Positions 42,820 through 53,716 of a stretch of 64,000 nt of DNA are shown here, in pieces (within the stretch, counting starts at the first letter, position 1; every line of letters starts with the position of its first letter). A model generated the notes under the pieces. It did no database searches. It was not told the DNA's origin and saw only the letters and a program-made list of their open reading frames with translations. The stretch spans positions 39,986 to 103,985 of the forward strand of contig JAEMQU010000001.1 in assembly GCA_016463705.1 (NCBI GenBank), in the 5' to 3' direction. Source of the stretch: Opitutales bacterium (GTDB taxonomy: Bacteria > Verrucomicrobiota > Verrucomicrobiia > Opitutales > UBA953). The translations under genes and the position numbers were made by a program.

Positions 42820-44223
42820 TTAGATTAAGCAGGGGTTAAGCCAAGTCAATCGGAGAGCCCCTTTAACGGGTCCATTTAACCTGTATAATTCCGCCGGCGG
42901 ATTAGAAGGAACCCAGATAATTTCTTGATTTAAAAGAACAACGGGAAGGTTTTCGCGTAACTCTGACGGCACTTTCCTGTTAATTAAAAGGTCGGAAACC
43001 TTAGCCGTGCCACTCGAACCAAGAGGCTGATAGCGGTCCCCTTCCATTCTCCCCCTCCAGAAAATGGGGCCGACCGCCGCGGGCGATAAATAGACTTCTT
43101 TGGTGGGCGGAATGTCTCCCCGTGACAATTTTGCCCACAGGTTTTCATCCACGGTCACGATTTCTGCTAACAAACCCGTTTCGCCATCGAGCACACCTAA
43201 GGTCAAACTTCGCATTTGTGTTCCCAGAGGCGCCAAGGCTTCGGGCGTCAAAAAACATTTTCCGTTTTTAATTTTAACTAATTTTGAAAGCACCGACATC
43301 TGTATATCCGTGCCTGCGCATAAATGTTTTACTAAAAGTTCTAAAGAGGCGCCCTGCACGGCACCCAATCCGCACTCCTGCAGAAATTCATGGATCACGA
43401 CATAGGCCAATGCTACGGGGCGATTTTTCAGAGCACTCACATCCAAAACTCCGTCCGCATTTTTCACGCATCCTAAATCTTTCGCCCAAGTTAATAACGC
43501 CGTGCGCGCCTGTTCAATAATATCTGCCGACTGGGCAAAGCCTTTCGTGTAATCAGGCCCTAAAGCTTCTTCAGCATTTTGATTTAACCAACGACGAATC
43601 CGATTGCGCTTAACAATAGGCAGTTGGTTAGTGGCATCCTCGCGCCAGGGAATGTCTGCGCGTTGCAGGCCTTCTAAAATATCTTTCTTACCCAAACGAG
43701 CGGCAATCAAAGGACGGTATCGCAAATGCCCATCACGAAAATTCTGCAAAACGCGGGGCGCCGAAAGGCCCGTTAATCCAGCCCCGCGAGCCAATCTCAT
43801 TAATAATGTTTCAGCGACGTCATCAAGGTGATGCGCCGTACAAATAATATTAAAGTCGTGAAGTTTTCGCTGTTCGGCAAAAAAAGCATTTCGGGCTTCA
43901 CGTAATGTCGCTTCGGAGGCCGGACCTTCTTCGGTTCGGCGACCGAGGTAACACGGAACGCCCAAGGACTGACAAACCTCCTTCACGAACAAGGCATCAT
44001 GTGTAGACTCAATGCCACGTGCCGCGTGATCAAAGTGTAAGACCAATAAATTGGGGCGAATCGCCGGATTCACCGAGAGTGCACACAATAAATAAATCGA
44101 GTCAGCGCCACCCGAAACTGCCACCGCAACTTTTTTACCTAAGAGTAAACTGGGCAGTGACAATTCGGGTAATTGTGACGCCGTGGTTTTGATTTTTTGT
44201 AATGAGGCTGGAGCTGAGAACAC
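42820..44223 (-). CDS. tilS: tRNA(Ile)-lysidine synthase
   Basis: VAVSGGADSIYLL PP-loop, ICTAHHLDDVAETLLMRLARG; GTG start inferred 1 nt after the serS stop. Confidence 0.9.
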   Translation of the reverse strand: MFSAPASLQKIKTTASQLPELSLPSLLLGKKVAVAVSGGADSIYLLCALSVNPAIRPNLLVLHFDHAARGIESTHDALFVKEVCQSLGVPCYLGRRTEEGPASEATLREARNAFFAEQRKLHDFNIICTAHHLDDVAETLLMRLARGAGLTGLSAPRVLQNFRDGHLRYRPLIAARLGKKDILEGLQRADIPWREDATNQLPIVKRNRIRRWLNQNAEEALGPDYTKGFAQSADIIEQARTALLTWAKDLGCVKNADGVLDVSALKNRPVALAYVVIHEFLQECGLGAVQGASLELLVKHLCAGTDIQMSVLSKLVKIKNGKCFLTPEALAPLGTQMRSLTLGVLDGETGLLAEIVTVDENLWAKLSRGDIPPTKEVYLSPAAVGPIFWRGRMEGDRYQPLGSSGTAKVSDLLINRKVPSELRENLPVVLLNQEIIWVPSNPPAELYRLNGPVKGALRLTWLNPCLI

Positions 44224-44224
44224 T

Positions 44225-45493
44225 TTAGAATTTGATAGTTTCCTTGCCGTACCATCTCCGTAGGGCTTCCGGAACAACGACACTGCCATCGGGCTGTAAA
44301 TTATTTTCGAGAATCGCCGCCAACACCCGAGGTAAGCCTAGAGCTGAACCATTTAAGGTGTGAACGTATTCTACTTTTCCATCTTTGGGACGATAGCGAA
44401 TACCCGCCCGACGCGCCTGGAAATCAGTGAAGTTAGAACAGCTGGAAACTTCTAACCAACGCTTCTGTCCGCCCGCCCAAACTTCGAGATCGTATTGTTT
44501 GCTATGCGAGAAACCAATGTCTCCAGCACAAATCAATAACACGCGGTAAGGTAAATTGAGTTTTTGTAAAATACGCTCTGCATCACCGCGTAAGTTTTCT
44601 AATTCATTAAACGATTCACTGGGATGCGTCCATTTAACCAATTCCACTTTATCGAATTGGTGTAGGCGATTCAGGCCACGCACGTGCGCACCCCAACTGC
44701 CCGCTTCACGACGGAAACAAGGCGTGTAACCTACCCGTTTTACGGGCAACGATGCTTCGTCTAAAATTTCGTCACGGAAAAAATTTGTCACGGGAACTTC
44801 GGCGGTCGGAATTAAATAAAAATCATCCGTTTGGGCGTGATACATTTGTCCTTCTTTATCAGGCAACTGACCGGTCGCCGTCGCACTCGCCGCATTCACC
44901 AATAAGGGAGCGTGGACTTCGGTGTATCCGGCGGAATTGGCTTCCTCTAAAAAGAATTGAATCAGCGCACGCACTAAACGTGCCATATCACCAATATAAA
45001 AAGGGAAACCTGCGCCGGCGACTTTGACGCCGCGCTCGAAATCAATGGCTTTGGAAAACCAAGCGATATCCCAGTGGGGCTTGGCGGCTGGGGAAATTAA
45101 TTGACCTACGTCACCCCAAGTAGAGTGAACTTTATTATCATTTTCGGTACGACCTTCGGGCACCGAGTCATGAGGAATATTCGGGACCGTTAAGCTAACC
45201 TGTTTCCAAACTTCTTCCGCTTCGCTGACTTTCTTTTCTAATTCCTTAACGCGAGCCGAAGCCTCTTTCATCTCTGCCAACTTTGCTTGAAATTCAGGCG
45301 AGCCCTTAGGCATGGTGGCCATCTCTTTATTCGCTGCGTTTTGTAAAGCGCGGGCGTTTTCAAATTCCGCAACGGCGTGACGGCGAACTTCATCGGCAGC
45401 TAAGACGGCCTCGAGATCCACTTGAAATTTTTTACGAGCAATGCCTTTACGGACAATGTCGATTTGCTCACGAAATAACTTAGGGTCTAACAT
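44225..45493 (-). CDS. serS: Serine--tRNA ligase
   Basis: MLDPKLFREQIDIVRKGIARK, YLIPTAEVPVTN, CFRREAGSWG motifs. Confidence 0.97.
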   Translation of the reverse strand: MLDPKLFREQIDIVRKGIARKKFQVDLEAVLAADEVRRHAVAEFENARALQNAANKEMATMPKGSPEFQAKLAEMKEASARVKELEKKVSEAEEVWKQVSLTVPNIPHDSVPEGRTENDNKVHSTWGDVGQLISPAAKPHWDIAWFSKAIDFERGVKVAGAGFPFYIGDMARLVRALIQFFLEEANSAGYTEVHAPLLVNAASATATGQLPDKEGQMYHAQTDDFYLIPTAEVPVTNFFRDEILDEASLPVKRVGYTPCFRREAGSWGAHVRGLNRLHQFDKVELVKWTHPSESFNELENLRGDAERILQKLNLPYRVLLICAGDIGFSHSKQYDLEVWAGGQKRWLEVSSCSNFTDFQARRAGIRYRPKDGKVEYVHTLNGSALGLPRVLAAILENNLQPDGSVVVPEALRRWYGKETIKF

Positions 45494-45660
45494 GATTAGA
45501 CTTTGCTTAATTTACCCGCCCAAGGGCAACGGGGAAGTCACAGAAGAACTCAAAAAAGTTACCCCGGCGGGGGTTAAGCACCCTTTTAACGACAACTTCC
45601 TGTGGCCTCACTGGCCTCGCTACCCTTTTACAACCTCGAAAAATTTAGAAAGCAAGAGAC

Positions 45661-46074
45661 TCAGAAAACTTCAGTCGCACTGAAAAAGCGCTTAATCTCA
45701 GCAGCGGCAGCTTCCGGACTATCGGAGGCGTGACAAACATTACGCATCATCTCCGTTCCGAAATCTCCGCGAATGGTACCCTTAGGAGCGACCTTTGAAT
45801 TCGTGGGTCCGAGCAATTCACGCACGCGAGCGATCACGTTTTGACCGCTTAAAACCGCAATAATCACTGGACGGGAAGACATGAAAGTTTCGATCTCAGG
45901 ATAAAAAGGTTTTTCTGCAACGTGCGCGTAGTGTTCGCGTAATTGACCAGGCGTGAGGCGGGCGAGTTTGCAGGCTTGAATATCAAATCCAGCAGCTTCA
46001 AAGCGCGCCAGCACAGTGCCATAATGGCGGTGCTCCATACAATCGGGTTTTAAAATAATAAGGGTCTGCTCCAT
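45661..46074 (-). CDS. ndk: Nucleoside diphosphate kinase
   Basis: EQTLIILKPDCMEH, RNVCHASDSPEAA active-site His. Confidence 0.94.
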   Translation of the reverse strand: MEQTLIILKPDCMEHRHYGTVLARFEAAGFDIQACKLARLTPGQLREHYAHVAEKPFYPEIETFMSSRPVIIAVLSGQNVIARVRELLGPTNSKVAPKGTIRGDFGTEMMRNVCHASDSPEAAAAEIKRFFSATEVF

Positions 46075-46137
46075 AGATTTAATTGGAGAGAGTTTGTTTA
46101 GACCGATTTGACAAGAGGAAAGGACTAAACCCGCTAT

Positions 46138-46629
46138 TTAGGCTTTCAAAAGCAGGCAAATAGCCTGAACCGCCATGGCCCGTCCCTGGCCAATCGAGTC
46201 CATCCCTTCATTCGTCGTCGCCTTGATTCCTACTTGATCTTCGCCCACTTCTAAAAGTTCGGAAATAGATTTTTTGATTTCGGTAATGTGTTCAGAAATT
46301 TTGGGACGCTCTGCGATGACGACCACATCGATATTCCCCACGATCCATCCCAACTTTTTTATCTCCTCGAGAGCCTTTTTAACAATCAGGCCGGAATTGA
46401 TATTTTTGATATTTGGATCGGTGTTCGGAAAATAATATCCGATATCGCGGAGTCCAGCTGCACCCAAAAGAGCGTCGGCGACCGCGTGCAGTAAAACATC
46501 GGCGTCGGAATGCCCATCGGGGCCAATGGTTGAAGGAATGGTGACCCCTCCCAGAATACAGGGACGGCCGGGGACGAGCGGATGAATGTCGTAACCGAGT
46601 CCAATACGATAGGGAGGTTGGGCTGACAT
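46138..46629 (-). CDS. ispF: 2-C-methyl-D-erythritol 2,4-cyclodiphosphate synthase
   Basis: RIGLGYDIHPLVPG, GHSDADVLLHAVADALLGA, DIGYYFPNTDP. Confidence 0.96.
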   Translation of the reverse strand: MSAQPPYRIGLGYDIHPLVPGRPCILGGVTIPSTIGPDGHSDADVLLHAVADALLGAAGLRDIGYYFPNTDPNIKNINSGLIVKKALEEIKKLGWIVGNIDVVVIAERPKISEHITEIKKSISELLEVGEDQVGIKATTNEGMDSIGQGRAMAVQAICLLLKA

Positions 46630-46725
46630 ATCCCTGTTTTAATGGATAATTTGGGAAAGGGAAGCCATTGCATAAAACCCTTGAAAGAAAGTTAACAAGT
46701 GGCAGAGTACGCCCTGTAAGTGTTA

Positions 46726-46800
46726 GGCGCGGTAGCCAAGTGGTAAGGCCGGGCTCTGCAAAAGCCCCATGCGTCGGTTCAATTCCGACCCGCGCCTCCA
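46726..46800 (+). tRNA. tRNA-Cys(GCA), CCA encoded
   Basis: GGCGCGG…CTGCAAA anticodon loop…CCGCGCC-T-CCA cloverleaf. Confidence 0.96.
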
Positions 46801-46812
46801 ATTTAAAGTAAC

Positions 46813-46841
46813 AAAAAAGGCGTCCACTGGACGCCTTTTTT
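46813..46841. terminator. Bidirectional intrinsic terminator between tRNA-Cys and argG
   Basis: AAAAAAGGCGTCC-ACT-GGACGCCTTTTTT. Confidence 0.85.
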
Positions 46842-46859
46842 AATCGGTGTGTCTGAGTG

Positions 46860-48116
46860 TTATCGAACGGTCTTACTTAAGTTCTGCACACCATTAACCT
46901 TTGAGTTCACGCGTAAGCGTAAGCCATTGAGGCGAATGAATCCCGTAGCGTCGTCTTGATTGTAAGCCTTCGTTGGATCGGCTTCCATCGTCGCGATGTG
47001 TGGATTGTACAACGAGCGAGGACTCTTTCGACCTGCGACATAAGTACCACCTTTATAAAGTTTCACACGAACGGTACCAGTCACATTGCGCTGCGATTCG
47101 GTAATGAGTGCCTGTAATGCTAAGCGCTCGGGAGCATACCAGAAACCATTGTAAACTAAGGTCGCGTAACGCGGAACCAGGGAATCGCGCAAGTGCATGA
47201 CTTCGCGATCCATCGTTAAAGATTCAATCTGACGGTGAGCGAAATGTAAGATGGTACCACCGGGCGTTTCATAAACACCGCGACTCTTCATCCCGACGAA
47301 ACGATTTTCTACCATGTCGACTCGGCCAACGCCATGACGTCCACCGATTTTATTCAGTGTGCGCATGACTCCGAGAGGATTCATCTTCTTGCCGTTGACG
47401 GCGATACAATCACCTTGGCGGAATTCGAGTTCAACGTACTCCGATTTATTCGGAGCATCTTCAGGTGAAACGGAAAGTTTGAACATAGCCTTGTTCGCAG
47501 GCGCAAAGGCATCCATCCAAGGATCTTCTAAAATCCCAGCTTCATAAGAAATATGAAGGAGGTTTCGATCAGAAGAATAGGGCTTTTTCGCACTCGCCTC
47601 GACCGGAATTTTATTCTTCGAGCAATAAGCAATCATCTCGGCGCGACCAGGGAAATCAGCACGGAATTCTTCATTACGCCAAGGCGCAATGATTTCTAAA
47701 TCTGGCGCTAAAGCCGCACAGGTTAATTCAAAACGTACTTGGTCATTACCCTTACCGGTGGCACCGTGAGCAATGGCGGTCGCACCTTCTTTACGTGCAA
47801 TCTCAACCATGCGCTTAGCGATGAGTGGACGGGCGATCGACGTACCAAGGTAGTATTGACCTTCATAAATCGCACCCGCTTGCATCATCGGGAAAATAAA
47901 ATCACGGGCGAACTCCTCTTGGAGGTCATCAATGTAAAGTTTGGATGCGCCGGTCTTGAGCGCTTTTTGCTTCAAGCCCTTCAACTCATCTTCTTGGCCG
48001 ATGTCGGCGCAGAATGCGATCATTTCAGCATTATGCTTATCCTTAATCCAAGATAGGAGGACGGAGGTGTCGAGTCCGCCCGAATAGGCGAGGACGATTT
48101 TCTTTTTCTTACTCAT
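46860..48116 (-). CDS. argG: Argininosuccinate synthase
   Basis: [34 protein letters not shown]. Confidence 0.97.
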   Translation of the reverse strand: MSKKKKIVLAYSGGLDTSVLLSWIKDKHNAEMIAFCADIGQEDELKGLKQKALKTGASKLYIDDLQEEFARDFIFPMMQAGAIYEGQYYLGTSIARPLIAKRMVEIARKEGATAIAHGATGKGNDQVRFELTCAALAPDLEIIAPWRNEEFRADFPGRAEMIAYCSKNKIPVEASAKKPYSSDRNLLHISYEAGILEDPWMDAFAPANKAMFKLSVSPEDAPNKSEYVELEFRQGDCIAVNGKKMNPLGVMRTLNKIGGRHGVGRVDMVENRFVGMKSRGVYETPGGTILHFAHRQIESLTMDREVMHLRDSLVPRYATLVYNGFWYAPERLALQALITESQRNVTGTVRVKLYKGGTYVAGRKSPRSLYNPHIATMEADPTKAYNQDDATGFIRLNGLRLRVNSKVNGVQNLSKTVR

Positions 48117-48134
48117 GGTATTTTAAATAATAAA

Positions 48135-49079
48135 TTAGCGGTGACGGGTTAAATGGGCGAGTATCGCTTTTTGGACGTGGAGACGATTTTCAGCTTGGTC
48201 AAAAATAATACTTTGCGGACTCGCTAAAACATCGGCGGTCACTTCTTCGCCCGGGTGAGCAGGCAAGCAGTGCATGAAGTAGGCGTCTGGTTTAGCCAAG
48301 GCCATCAGCTTAGAATTCACTTGGTAAGGCTGCATGGTTTTAAGTCTTTCGACTTTTTCCGCCTCCATACCCATACTTACCCAAACATCGGTGTAGACCA
48401 TATCAGCACCTTTCACGGCGGCCGCAGCATCGGTGGTGAAAGTAAAGGTTTCCTTCAATCCGTCTTTTTTAAGCTGTTGTTTAATTTCTGCAGTGGGCTC
48501 GTAGCCGGCTGGACCCGCTAAAGCAATTTCCACACCGAGAGCAGCTCCGCCGAGAATAAATGAGTTCGCCATGTTACAGGCCGTGTCACCCAGGAAAGCA
48601 ACCTTCCGTCCTTTTAAGGAACTCGCAAAATTTTCTGGTTTCCCCTTCGACCAACGCTCGGCGAGTGTGAACATGTCCGTCATGAACTGACAGGGGTGAA
48701 GAAAATCCGATAACGCATTCACCACGGGCATTGTTCCGCTTTGAGCAAAATCTTCTAAGAGTTTGTGTTCATGACACCGAATAACCATGCCATGCAAATA
48801 ACGTGATAAAACTTTTGCGGTATCCGCTACCGTTTCGCCCCGCGAGATTTGCATGTCATCCGCATTCAGCATGACGGGCTGTCCGCCAAGTTCATGAACG
48901 CCGACCTGAAAAGAAACCCGCGTCCGGGTGCTCTTCTTGAAAAAAAGTAAACCCCAGGACTGCTGGGCGAGATCCTGAGACTTAGCCTGACCCCTTTGCG
49001 ATTTCAACAAAGCCGCCTGGGCAAAAATCGATTGGATTTCAGCCAAACTTAAATCGGTCTCTTTGAGGAAGTGACGCAT
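48135..49079 (-). CDS. argF: Ornithine carbamoyltransferase
   Basis: FFKKSTRTRVSFQVG, FMHCLPAHPGEEV motifs. Confidence 0.94.
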   Translation of the reverse strand: MRHFLKETDLSLAEIQSIFAQAALLKSQRGQAKSQDLAQQSWGLLFFKKSTRTRVSFQVGVHELGGQPVMLNADDMQISRGETVADTAKVLSRYLHGMVIRCHEHKLLEDFAQSGTMPVVNALSDFLHPCQFMTDMFTLAERWSKGKPENFASSLKGRKVAFLGDTACNMANSFILGGAALGVEIALAGPAGYEPTAEIKQQLKKDGLKETFTFTTDAAAAVKGADMVYTDVWVSMGMEAEKVERLKTMQPYQVNSKLMALAKPDAYFMHCLPAHPGEEVTADVLASPQSIIFDQAENRLHVQKAILAHLTRHR

Positions 49080-49147
49080 GAGAGAAGGTGTTTAAATTAT
49101 CTAGCGAAAGGATTTTGGACAGACGAAAATACGTGGAAATAATTGTT

Positions 49148-50377
49148 TTAAGCGACTTTCCACGTACTTAACACCCGGTCAAAAATTTCGATAGCCTCAT
49201 TTAACTCGGCGACTGTGGCATTCAAGGGCGGCAGCAACCGAATCGCAATTCCACTAGCTGGCACGGCCAACAATCCTGCTTCACGTAGAGCAGCAACGAC
49301 GGGAAGCGGATCAACATTCATACCCACACCCACCATATATCCTGCGCCCCGAATTTCTTTGATAATCGCTGGATACTTTTGTGCTAAGTTTTTTAAAGAT
49401 TCATGCCAGGCAGGAGATTGGGCAGCCACCCGAGCAACGAGATTTTCACTTTCAATAATTTCAATCACGGAGAGGGCGGCGGCCGCTGCTAAAGCACCAC
49501 CACCGAACGTCGTGCCGTGCGAACCAGGCTGAAAAAGTTCATCATAGGGTGGAGCCATCCAAATAGCACCAATGGGAAATCCGCCACCGAGGCCCTTGGC
49601 CATCGCAATTGCGTCAGGTTTAATTCCCGAAAATTCATAGGCAAAGAATTTACCAGTCCGCCCAATACCGCACTGAATTTCATCAATCAGTAAGAGGACG
49701 TTTCTTTCCTGGCAGATTTTTTGCAGTTGTTGTAGGAAAACGGGATCAGCGGGGAAAATGCCGCCCTCCCCTTGAATAGTTTCTAATAAAACTGCGGCGG
49801 TGTCGGTGGCACTGATAGCCTTATCCCAAGCAGCGATATCATTCAGTGGAGCTGAAGAAAAGCCCGTCAATAAAGGCCTAAAGCCTGATTGGATTTTTTC
49901 CTGAGGAGTTGCTGACATACCCCCAAAGGTCCGACCGTGGAAGGCTTTTTCGGCAACCACGACTCCGATACATTTTCCTTCAACGCCTGATTTTTTCTTA
50001 CCGTGAAGCCGAGCGAGTTTTATGAGTGCTTCATTAGCTTCGGCGCCGCTGTTACAAAATAAAAATCTTCCGGAGCCACAATATTTAGAAAGTGATTCAA
50101 CCAACTGAGCTTGAGGCTCATTCCGGTAGAGATTGCTGACGTGAATTAATTTTTCAGCCTGCTCACTGATTCTTTTAACCATCACCGGATGAGCATGACC
50201 GACTGAGTTGACCGCAATGCCTGAAGCAAAATCTAAATAGGCCTTACCGTGTGCATCCCACACCCGAGTGCCCTTACCCTTCACCAAGGTAATGGCTTGA
50301 GTCGAATAATTTTTAGCCAAAAATTGGCTATAGATTTTCGCAGACTCGTCGGAAGAATGAGCAGAGTCGTGTGACAT
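49148..50377 (-). CDS. argD: Acetylornithine aminotransferase
   Basis: FCNSGAEANEALIKLAR, LLIDEIQCGIGRTGKFFAYE, AMAKGLGGGFPIGA. Confidence 0.95.
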   Translation of the reverse strand: MSHDSAHSSDESAKIYSQFLAKNYSTQAITLVKGKGTRVWDAHGKAYLDFASGIAVNSVGHAHPVMVKRISEQAEKLIHVSNLYRNEPQAQLVESLSKYCGSGRFLFCNSGAEANEALIKLARLHGKKKSGVEGKCIGVVVAEKAFHGRTFGGMSATPQEKIQSGFRPLLTGFSSAPLNDIAAWDKAISATDTAAVLLETIQGEGGIFPADPVFLQQLQKICQERNVLLLIDEIQCGIGRTGKFFAYEFSGIKPDAIAMAKGLGGGFPIGAIWMAPPYDELFQPGSHGTTFGGGALAAAAALSVIEIIESENLVARVAAQSPAWHESLKNLAQKYPAIIKEIRGAGYMVGVGMNVDPLPVVAALREAGLLAVPASGIAIRLLPPLNATVAELNEAIEIFDRVLSTWKVA

Positions 50378-51258
50378 TATCCGTGAATAATCTCCGTGCC
50401 GATACCCTTATCGGTAAAGACTTCGAGGAGCAGTGAATGGGGAACCCGACCATCAATAAAGTGAATTCTCCGGACGCCTTCTTTTAATGCCTTCACCGCG
50501 CTATCTACTTTAGGAATCATGCCACCAGCAATCACGCCCTTCTTTTTCAGCTCATCTACTTCGCCCACCTTTAAGGTAGTAATTAAGGTCGAAGGATCTT
50601 TCGAATCGGACAATAAACCGGGGACATCGCTCATGAAAATGAGCCTTCTAGCCCGCAACGAGTTAGCAATTGCGGCCGCCGCAACATCCGCGTTGGTATT
50701 ATAGGGTTGGTCATCTCCATCCAACGCTATCGGTGAAACCACGGGAAGAAATCCATCCGCTAAAGCTTTTTTTATTAATTTGGCTTTTACAAATTTAATA
50801 TCACCGACGAAACCGAGATCGATAGGGTTACCCGCTTCGTCCACACTTAAAAGTTTTTCGCACAAGTTGACGTGATTCCCTGGCATGCCGAGAGGATTAG
50901 CACCCCGCGCCCGCAGTGAATCGCAGATCTGGCCGTTAATTTCTTTATTTAAAGTTTCTTCGACAATTTTTACGGTGGCGGCGTCAGTTACCCGCATTCC
51001 GCCACGGAATTCAGATTTTATTCCCGCCGTTTCCATGGCCCGAGTAATGGCCTTACCGCCGCCGTGAACGACGACGACTTGAATGCCGACAGCAGCTAAA
51101 AATGCAATGTCTGTAGCAACCGTGTCTCGGCCTTCAGGATTGGGATCGTCCATAAAGCTTCCGCCGTATTTAACCACGAAGGTGGAGCCACGGAATTTTT
51201 GGATATAGGGAAGTGCTTCAAGAAGAACTTCAGCTTTATGTTCAGCAGGCGTACTCAT
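50377..51258 (-). CDS. argB: Acetylglutamate kinase
   Basis: [33 protein letters not shown] overlap with argD. Confidence 0.96.
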   Translation of the reverse strand: MSTPAEHKAEVLLEALPYIQKFRGSTFVVKYGGSFMDDPNPEGRDTVATDIAFLAAVGIQVVVVHGGGKAITRAMETAGIKSEFRGGMRVTDAATVKIVEETLNKEINGQICDSLRARGANPLGMPGNHVNLCEKLLSVDEAGNPIDLGFVGDIKFVKAKLIKKALADGFLPVVSPIALDGDDQPYNTNADVAAAAIANSLRARRLIFMSDVPGLLSDSKDPSTLITTLKVGEVDELKKKGVIAGGMIPKVDSAVKALKEGVRRIHFIDGRVPHSLLLEVFTDKGIGTEIIHG

Positions 51259-51311
51259 CGGACAGATTTAAAAGTGAGGGTGGAAAGCCAACGGGCAATT
51301 GGAAAATAATC

Positions 51312-52541
51312 TTACTCGCTCTTGTTGTAGTTCACGTATCCGTCCGTGAGATCCGAGGCCAGTAAACGGAAATGGGCCGGACCAAGGTTCAGGTTGATTC
51401 TGACCTTAAACTGCCGAGCTTTGACCACTTCCTTCCACTGAGGCTTATTTTCAGGAATCGGACGTCCACCCACCACGGCGGGCACGTCGTTATAATGGAT
51501 GTCTAATTTAGCTTCGTCCAAACCCGTCCGGGCGTAGCCAGCCGCGTCCGCCAAACGTCCCCAGTTGGGATCTTCACCGAACCAAGATGATTTAACGAGT
51601 AGCGAATTGCCGATAGCCCGCGCAATTTTTTCGGCGTCTTCACGAGTCCGCGCACCGTGAACCTCGACCGAGACAACTTTCGTAATTTTTTCACCATCGC
51701 CGACAATTTTTTCCGCCAACGCAAAACAGATTTTATCTAAAGCGGCTTGGAAAAGTTTTTGCAAATCTGGATCAGCTTTTTCATCAACGACTACTTTAGA
51801 AACCCCTGAGGCCATCAGGATAACTGTGTCGTTAGTCGACATATCACCATCGACACTCACGCAATTAAACGATTGTTGAGTCGCGGATAATAAAGATTTT
51901 TTGAGAGTGACGGCGTTCACCTCGGCATCGGTAGCCACAAAGGCCAACATCGTCGCCATGTTCGGCTCAATCATACCAGCACCTTTAGCAAAGCCTGCTA
52001 ACGTTACCTTTTTACCCTGCCAGACAAATGAAGCGGTCGCTGTTTTAGGTCTGGTATCAGAAGTTAAAATAGATTCAGCCACTCTCCGACCTTCGGTCGC
52101 TTTATTCGATAAATTTTGGCTAGCGGTGTTTATACCTTGAGCGACTTTCGCCATGGGCAGTAACTCGCCAATTCTTCCCGTTGAACAAACGAGAAAAGCT
52201 TCACTGGGTGCGCCGACGGCTTTGGCGGAAAGTTCCGCCATCCGTTGAGCGTCAACATCACCTTGTTGGGAAGTACAAGCGTTTGCGTTGCCACTGTTTG
52301 CGACGACGCCCCTGATTTTTCCTTTGGAAAGTAATAAGATATTTTGTGAATACCGGACGGGTGCGGCCTTGACGTCGTTCGTCGTAAATACCCCAGCAGC
52401 ATGACAGGGTTGGTCAGCGACGATCAAAGAGAGATCGAGCCGATCCAAATTCTTATTTCTAATATCGCACCCCGCGGCGCCGACCCGGAAACCGGGGACG
52501 TCGGACAGACCTGCCGAATCATCAATAAAATCGATAGCCAT
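51312..52541 (-). CDS. argJ: Glutamate N-acetyltransferase/amino-acid acetyltransferase
   Basis: KGAGMIEPNMATMLAFVATDA autoprocessing Thr motif, ANSGNANACT. Confidence 0.96.
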   Translation of the reverse strand: MAIDFIDDSAGLSDVPGFRVGAAGCDIRNKNLDRLDLSLIVADQPCHAAGVFTTNDVKAAPVRYSQNILLLSKGKIRGVVANSGNANACTSQQGDVDAQRMAELSAKAVGAPSEAFLVCSTGRIGELLPMAKVAQGINTASQNLSNKATEGRRVAESILTSDTRPKTATASFVWQGKKVTLAGFAKGAGMIEPNMATMLAFVATDAEVNAVTLKKSLLSATQQSFNCVSVDGDMSTNDTVILMASGVSKVVVDEKADPDLQKLFQAALDKICFALAEKIVGDGEKITKVVSVEVHGARTREDAEKIARAIGNSLLVKSSWFGEDPNWGRLADAAGYARTGLDEAKLDIHYNDVPAVVGGRPIPENKPQWKEVVKARQFKVRINLNLGPAHFRLLASDLTDGYVNYNKSE

Positions 52542-52555
52542 AGTGATATGATAAA

Positions 52556-53605
52556 TTAACGTAAACCGGTGGTTTCATTCCAGCCCATCATCAGATTAAG
52601 AATTTGCACGGCCTGACCGCCCGCGCCTTTCAATAAGTTATCGATAACTGAAGTGATAATTAAATTTCCGGTCCGTTCATCGGCGACCACGGAAATCTCG
52701 ATTTGGTTCGAGTAGGCCACGTGAGCGGTGTCTGGAAAATCACCTGATTTTAAAATCGAGATAAAAGGCTTATCGGCAAAAGCTTTTTGCCAGCAGTTTT
52801 CGACTTGGGCGGCCGTGGCTCCATTGGCCGGAACGACAATCGTGGTCGAAATACCCCGATGCATCGGGGCGAGGTGTGGATTAAATTGTACGACAACCGC
52901 TTTACCCGCCGCACCGCTGAGTTGTTCTTCGATTTCCGCGATGTGCCGGTGATTCGAAATACCGTAAGCTTTCATCGACCCATCCCGCTCGCAGAAAAGG
53001 TAATTTACATCGGCTTTTTTTCCAGCTCCCGACACGCCGCTGTAGGAATTAATAACACACCGACCAGGTTCGGGCTTAATTAAACCAGCCCGCAATAAAG
53101 GGATGACGGGGATTTGAATGCTGGTTGGGTAGCAACCAGGGCAAGCGACGAGCGAAATTTTCTTCCAACTATCATCGAGTTGTAATTCAGGAATTACATA
53201 CTTTGCCTGCGAAGTGAGTTGGGGCGCGGGATGTTCGTGGCCGTAATATTTTTTATAAATCTGTAAATCCTTCAGCCGGAAATCAGCCGAGAGATCCAAA
53301 ACCTTTTTTCCGGCAGCCACGAGAGGCTGGGCGTATTCCGTCGCCACCCCGTGAGGCAGAGCTAAAAACCAAACGCCGACCGCGGAAGCGGCGCACTCTT
53401 GAGGCGAGGATGCAGAAAAAACTAAATTCGCATTTACCCGGCCCCGCAGTCTGGGCAGTTCATCCACCACTTTTTTTCCAGCGAGGGACCGCGAGCAAAC
53501 CATCGCGAGTTCGACGTGGGGGTGTTGGGCGAGGATACCAACGAGCTCTTCGCCTGTGTAGCCAGAGGCGCCAACGATGCCGACTTGGATCAGTGATTGA
53601 GACAT
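52556..53605 (-). CDS. argC: N-acetyl-gamma-glutamyl-phosphate reductase
   Basis: VGIVGASGYTGEELVGIL, LVACPGCYPTSIQIP. Confidence 0.96.
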   Translation of the reverse strand: MSQSLIQVGIVGASGYTGEELVGILAQHPHVELAMVCSRSLAGKKVVDELPRLRGRVNANLVFSASSPQECAASAVGVWFLALPHGVATEYAQPLVAAGKKVLDLSADFRLKDLQIYKKYYGHEHPAPQLTSQAKYVIPELQLDDSWKKISLVACPGCYPTSIQIPVIPLLRAGLIKPEPGRCVINSYSGVSGAGKKADVNYLFCERDGSMKAYGISNHRHIAEIEEQLSGAAGKAVVVQFNPHLAPMHRGISTTIVVPANGATAAQVENCWQKAFADKPFISILKSGDFPDTAHVAYSNQIEISVVADERTGNLIITSVIDNLLKGAGGQAVQILNLMMGWNETTGLR

Positions 53606-53671
53606 GGTGTGATTGATAAAGAGTTAAGGGAGGAATGGTCGTTTGGACATAGAAAAACTCGCCAACAAAAA

Positions 53672-53691
53672 GGCCCCGGGGTGCCGGGGCC
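53672..53691. terminator. Intrinsic terminator of rplM-rpsI
   Basis: GGCCCCGG-GGTG-CCGGGGCC flanked by A5 and T6. Confidence 0.85.
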
Positions 53692-53716
53692 TTTTTTCTT
53701 CCTTTTTCGAGGCGGT

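Noticed and set aside
45494-45660. Possible small gene or hairpin between serS and ndk (TTACCCCGGCGGGGGTTAA region)
   Set aside because: Stem is imperfect with a bulge and lacks a T-tract; the ORF crossing it runs antisense into serS
46379-46801. 140-aa minus-strand ORF MEARVGIEPTHGAFAEPGLTTWLPRL…
   Set aside because: Its N-terminus is the antisense translation of the tRNA-Cys gene (46726-46800), a recurrent annotation artefact; the rest overlaps ispF out of frame
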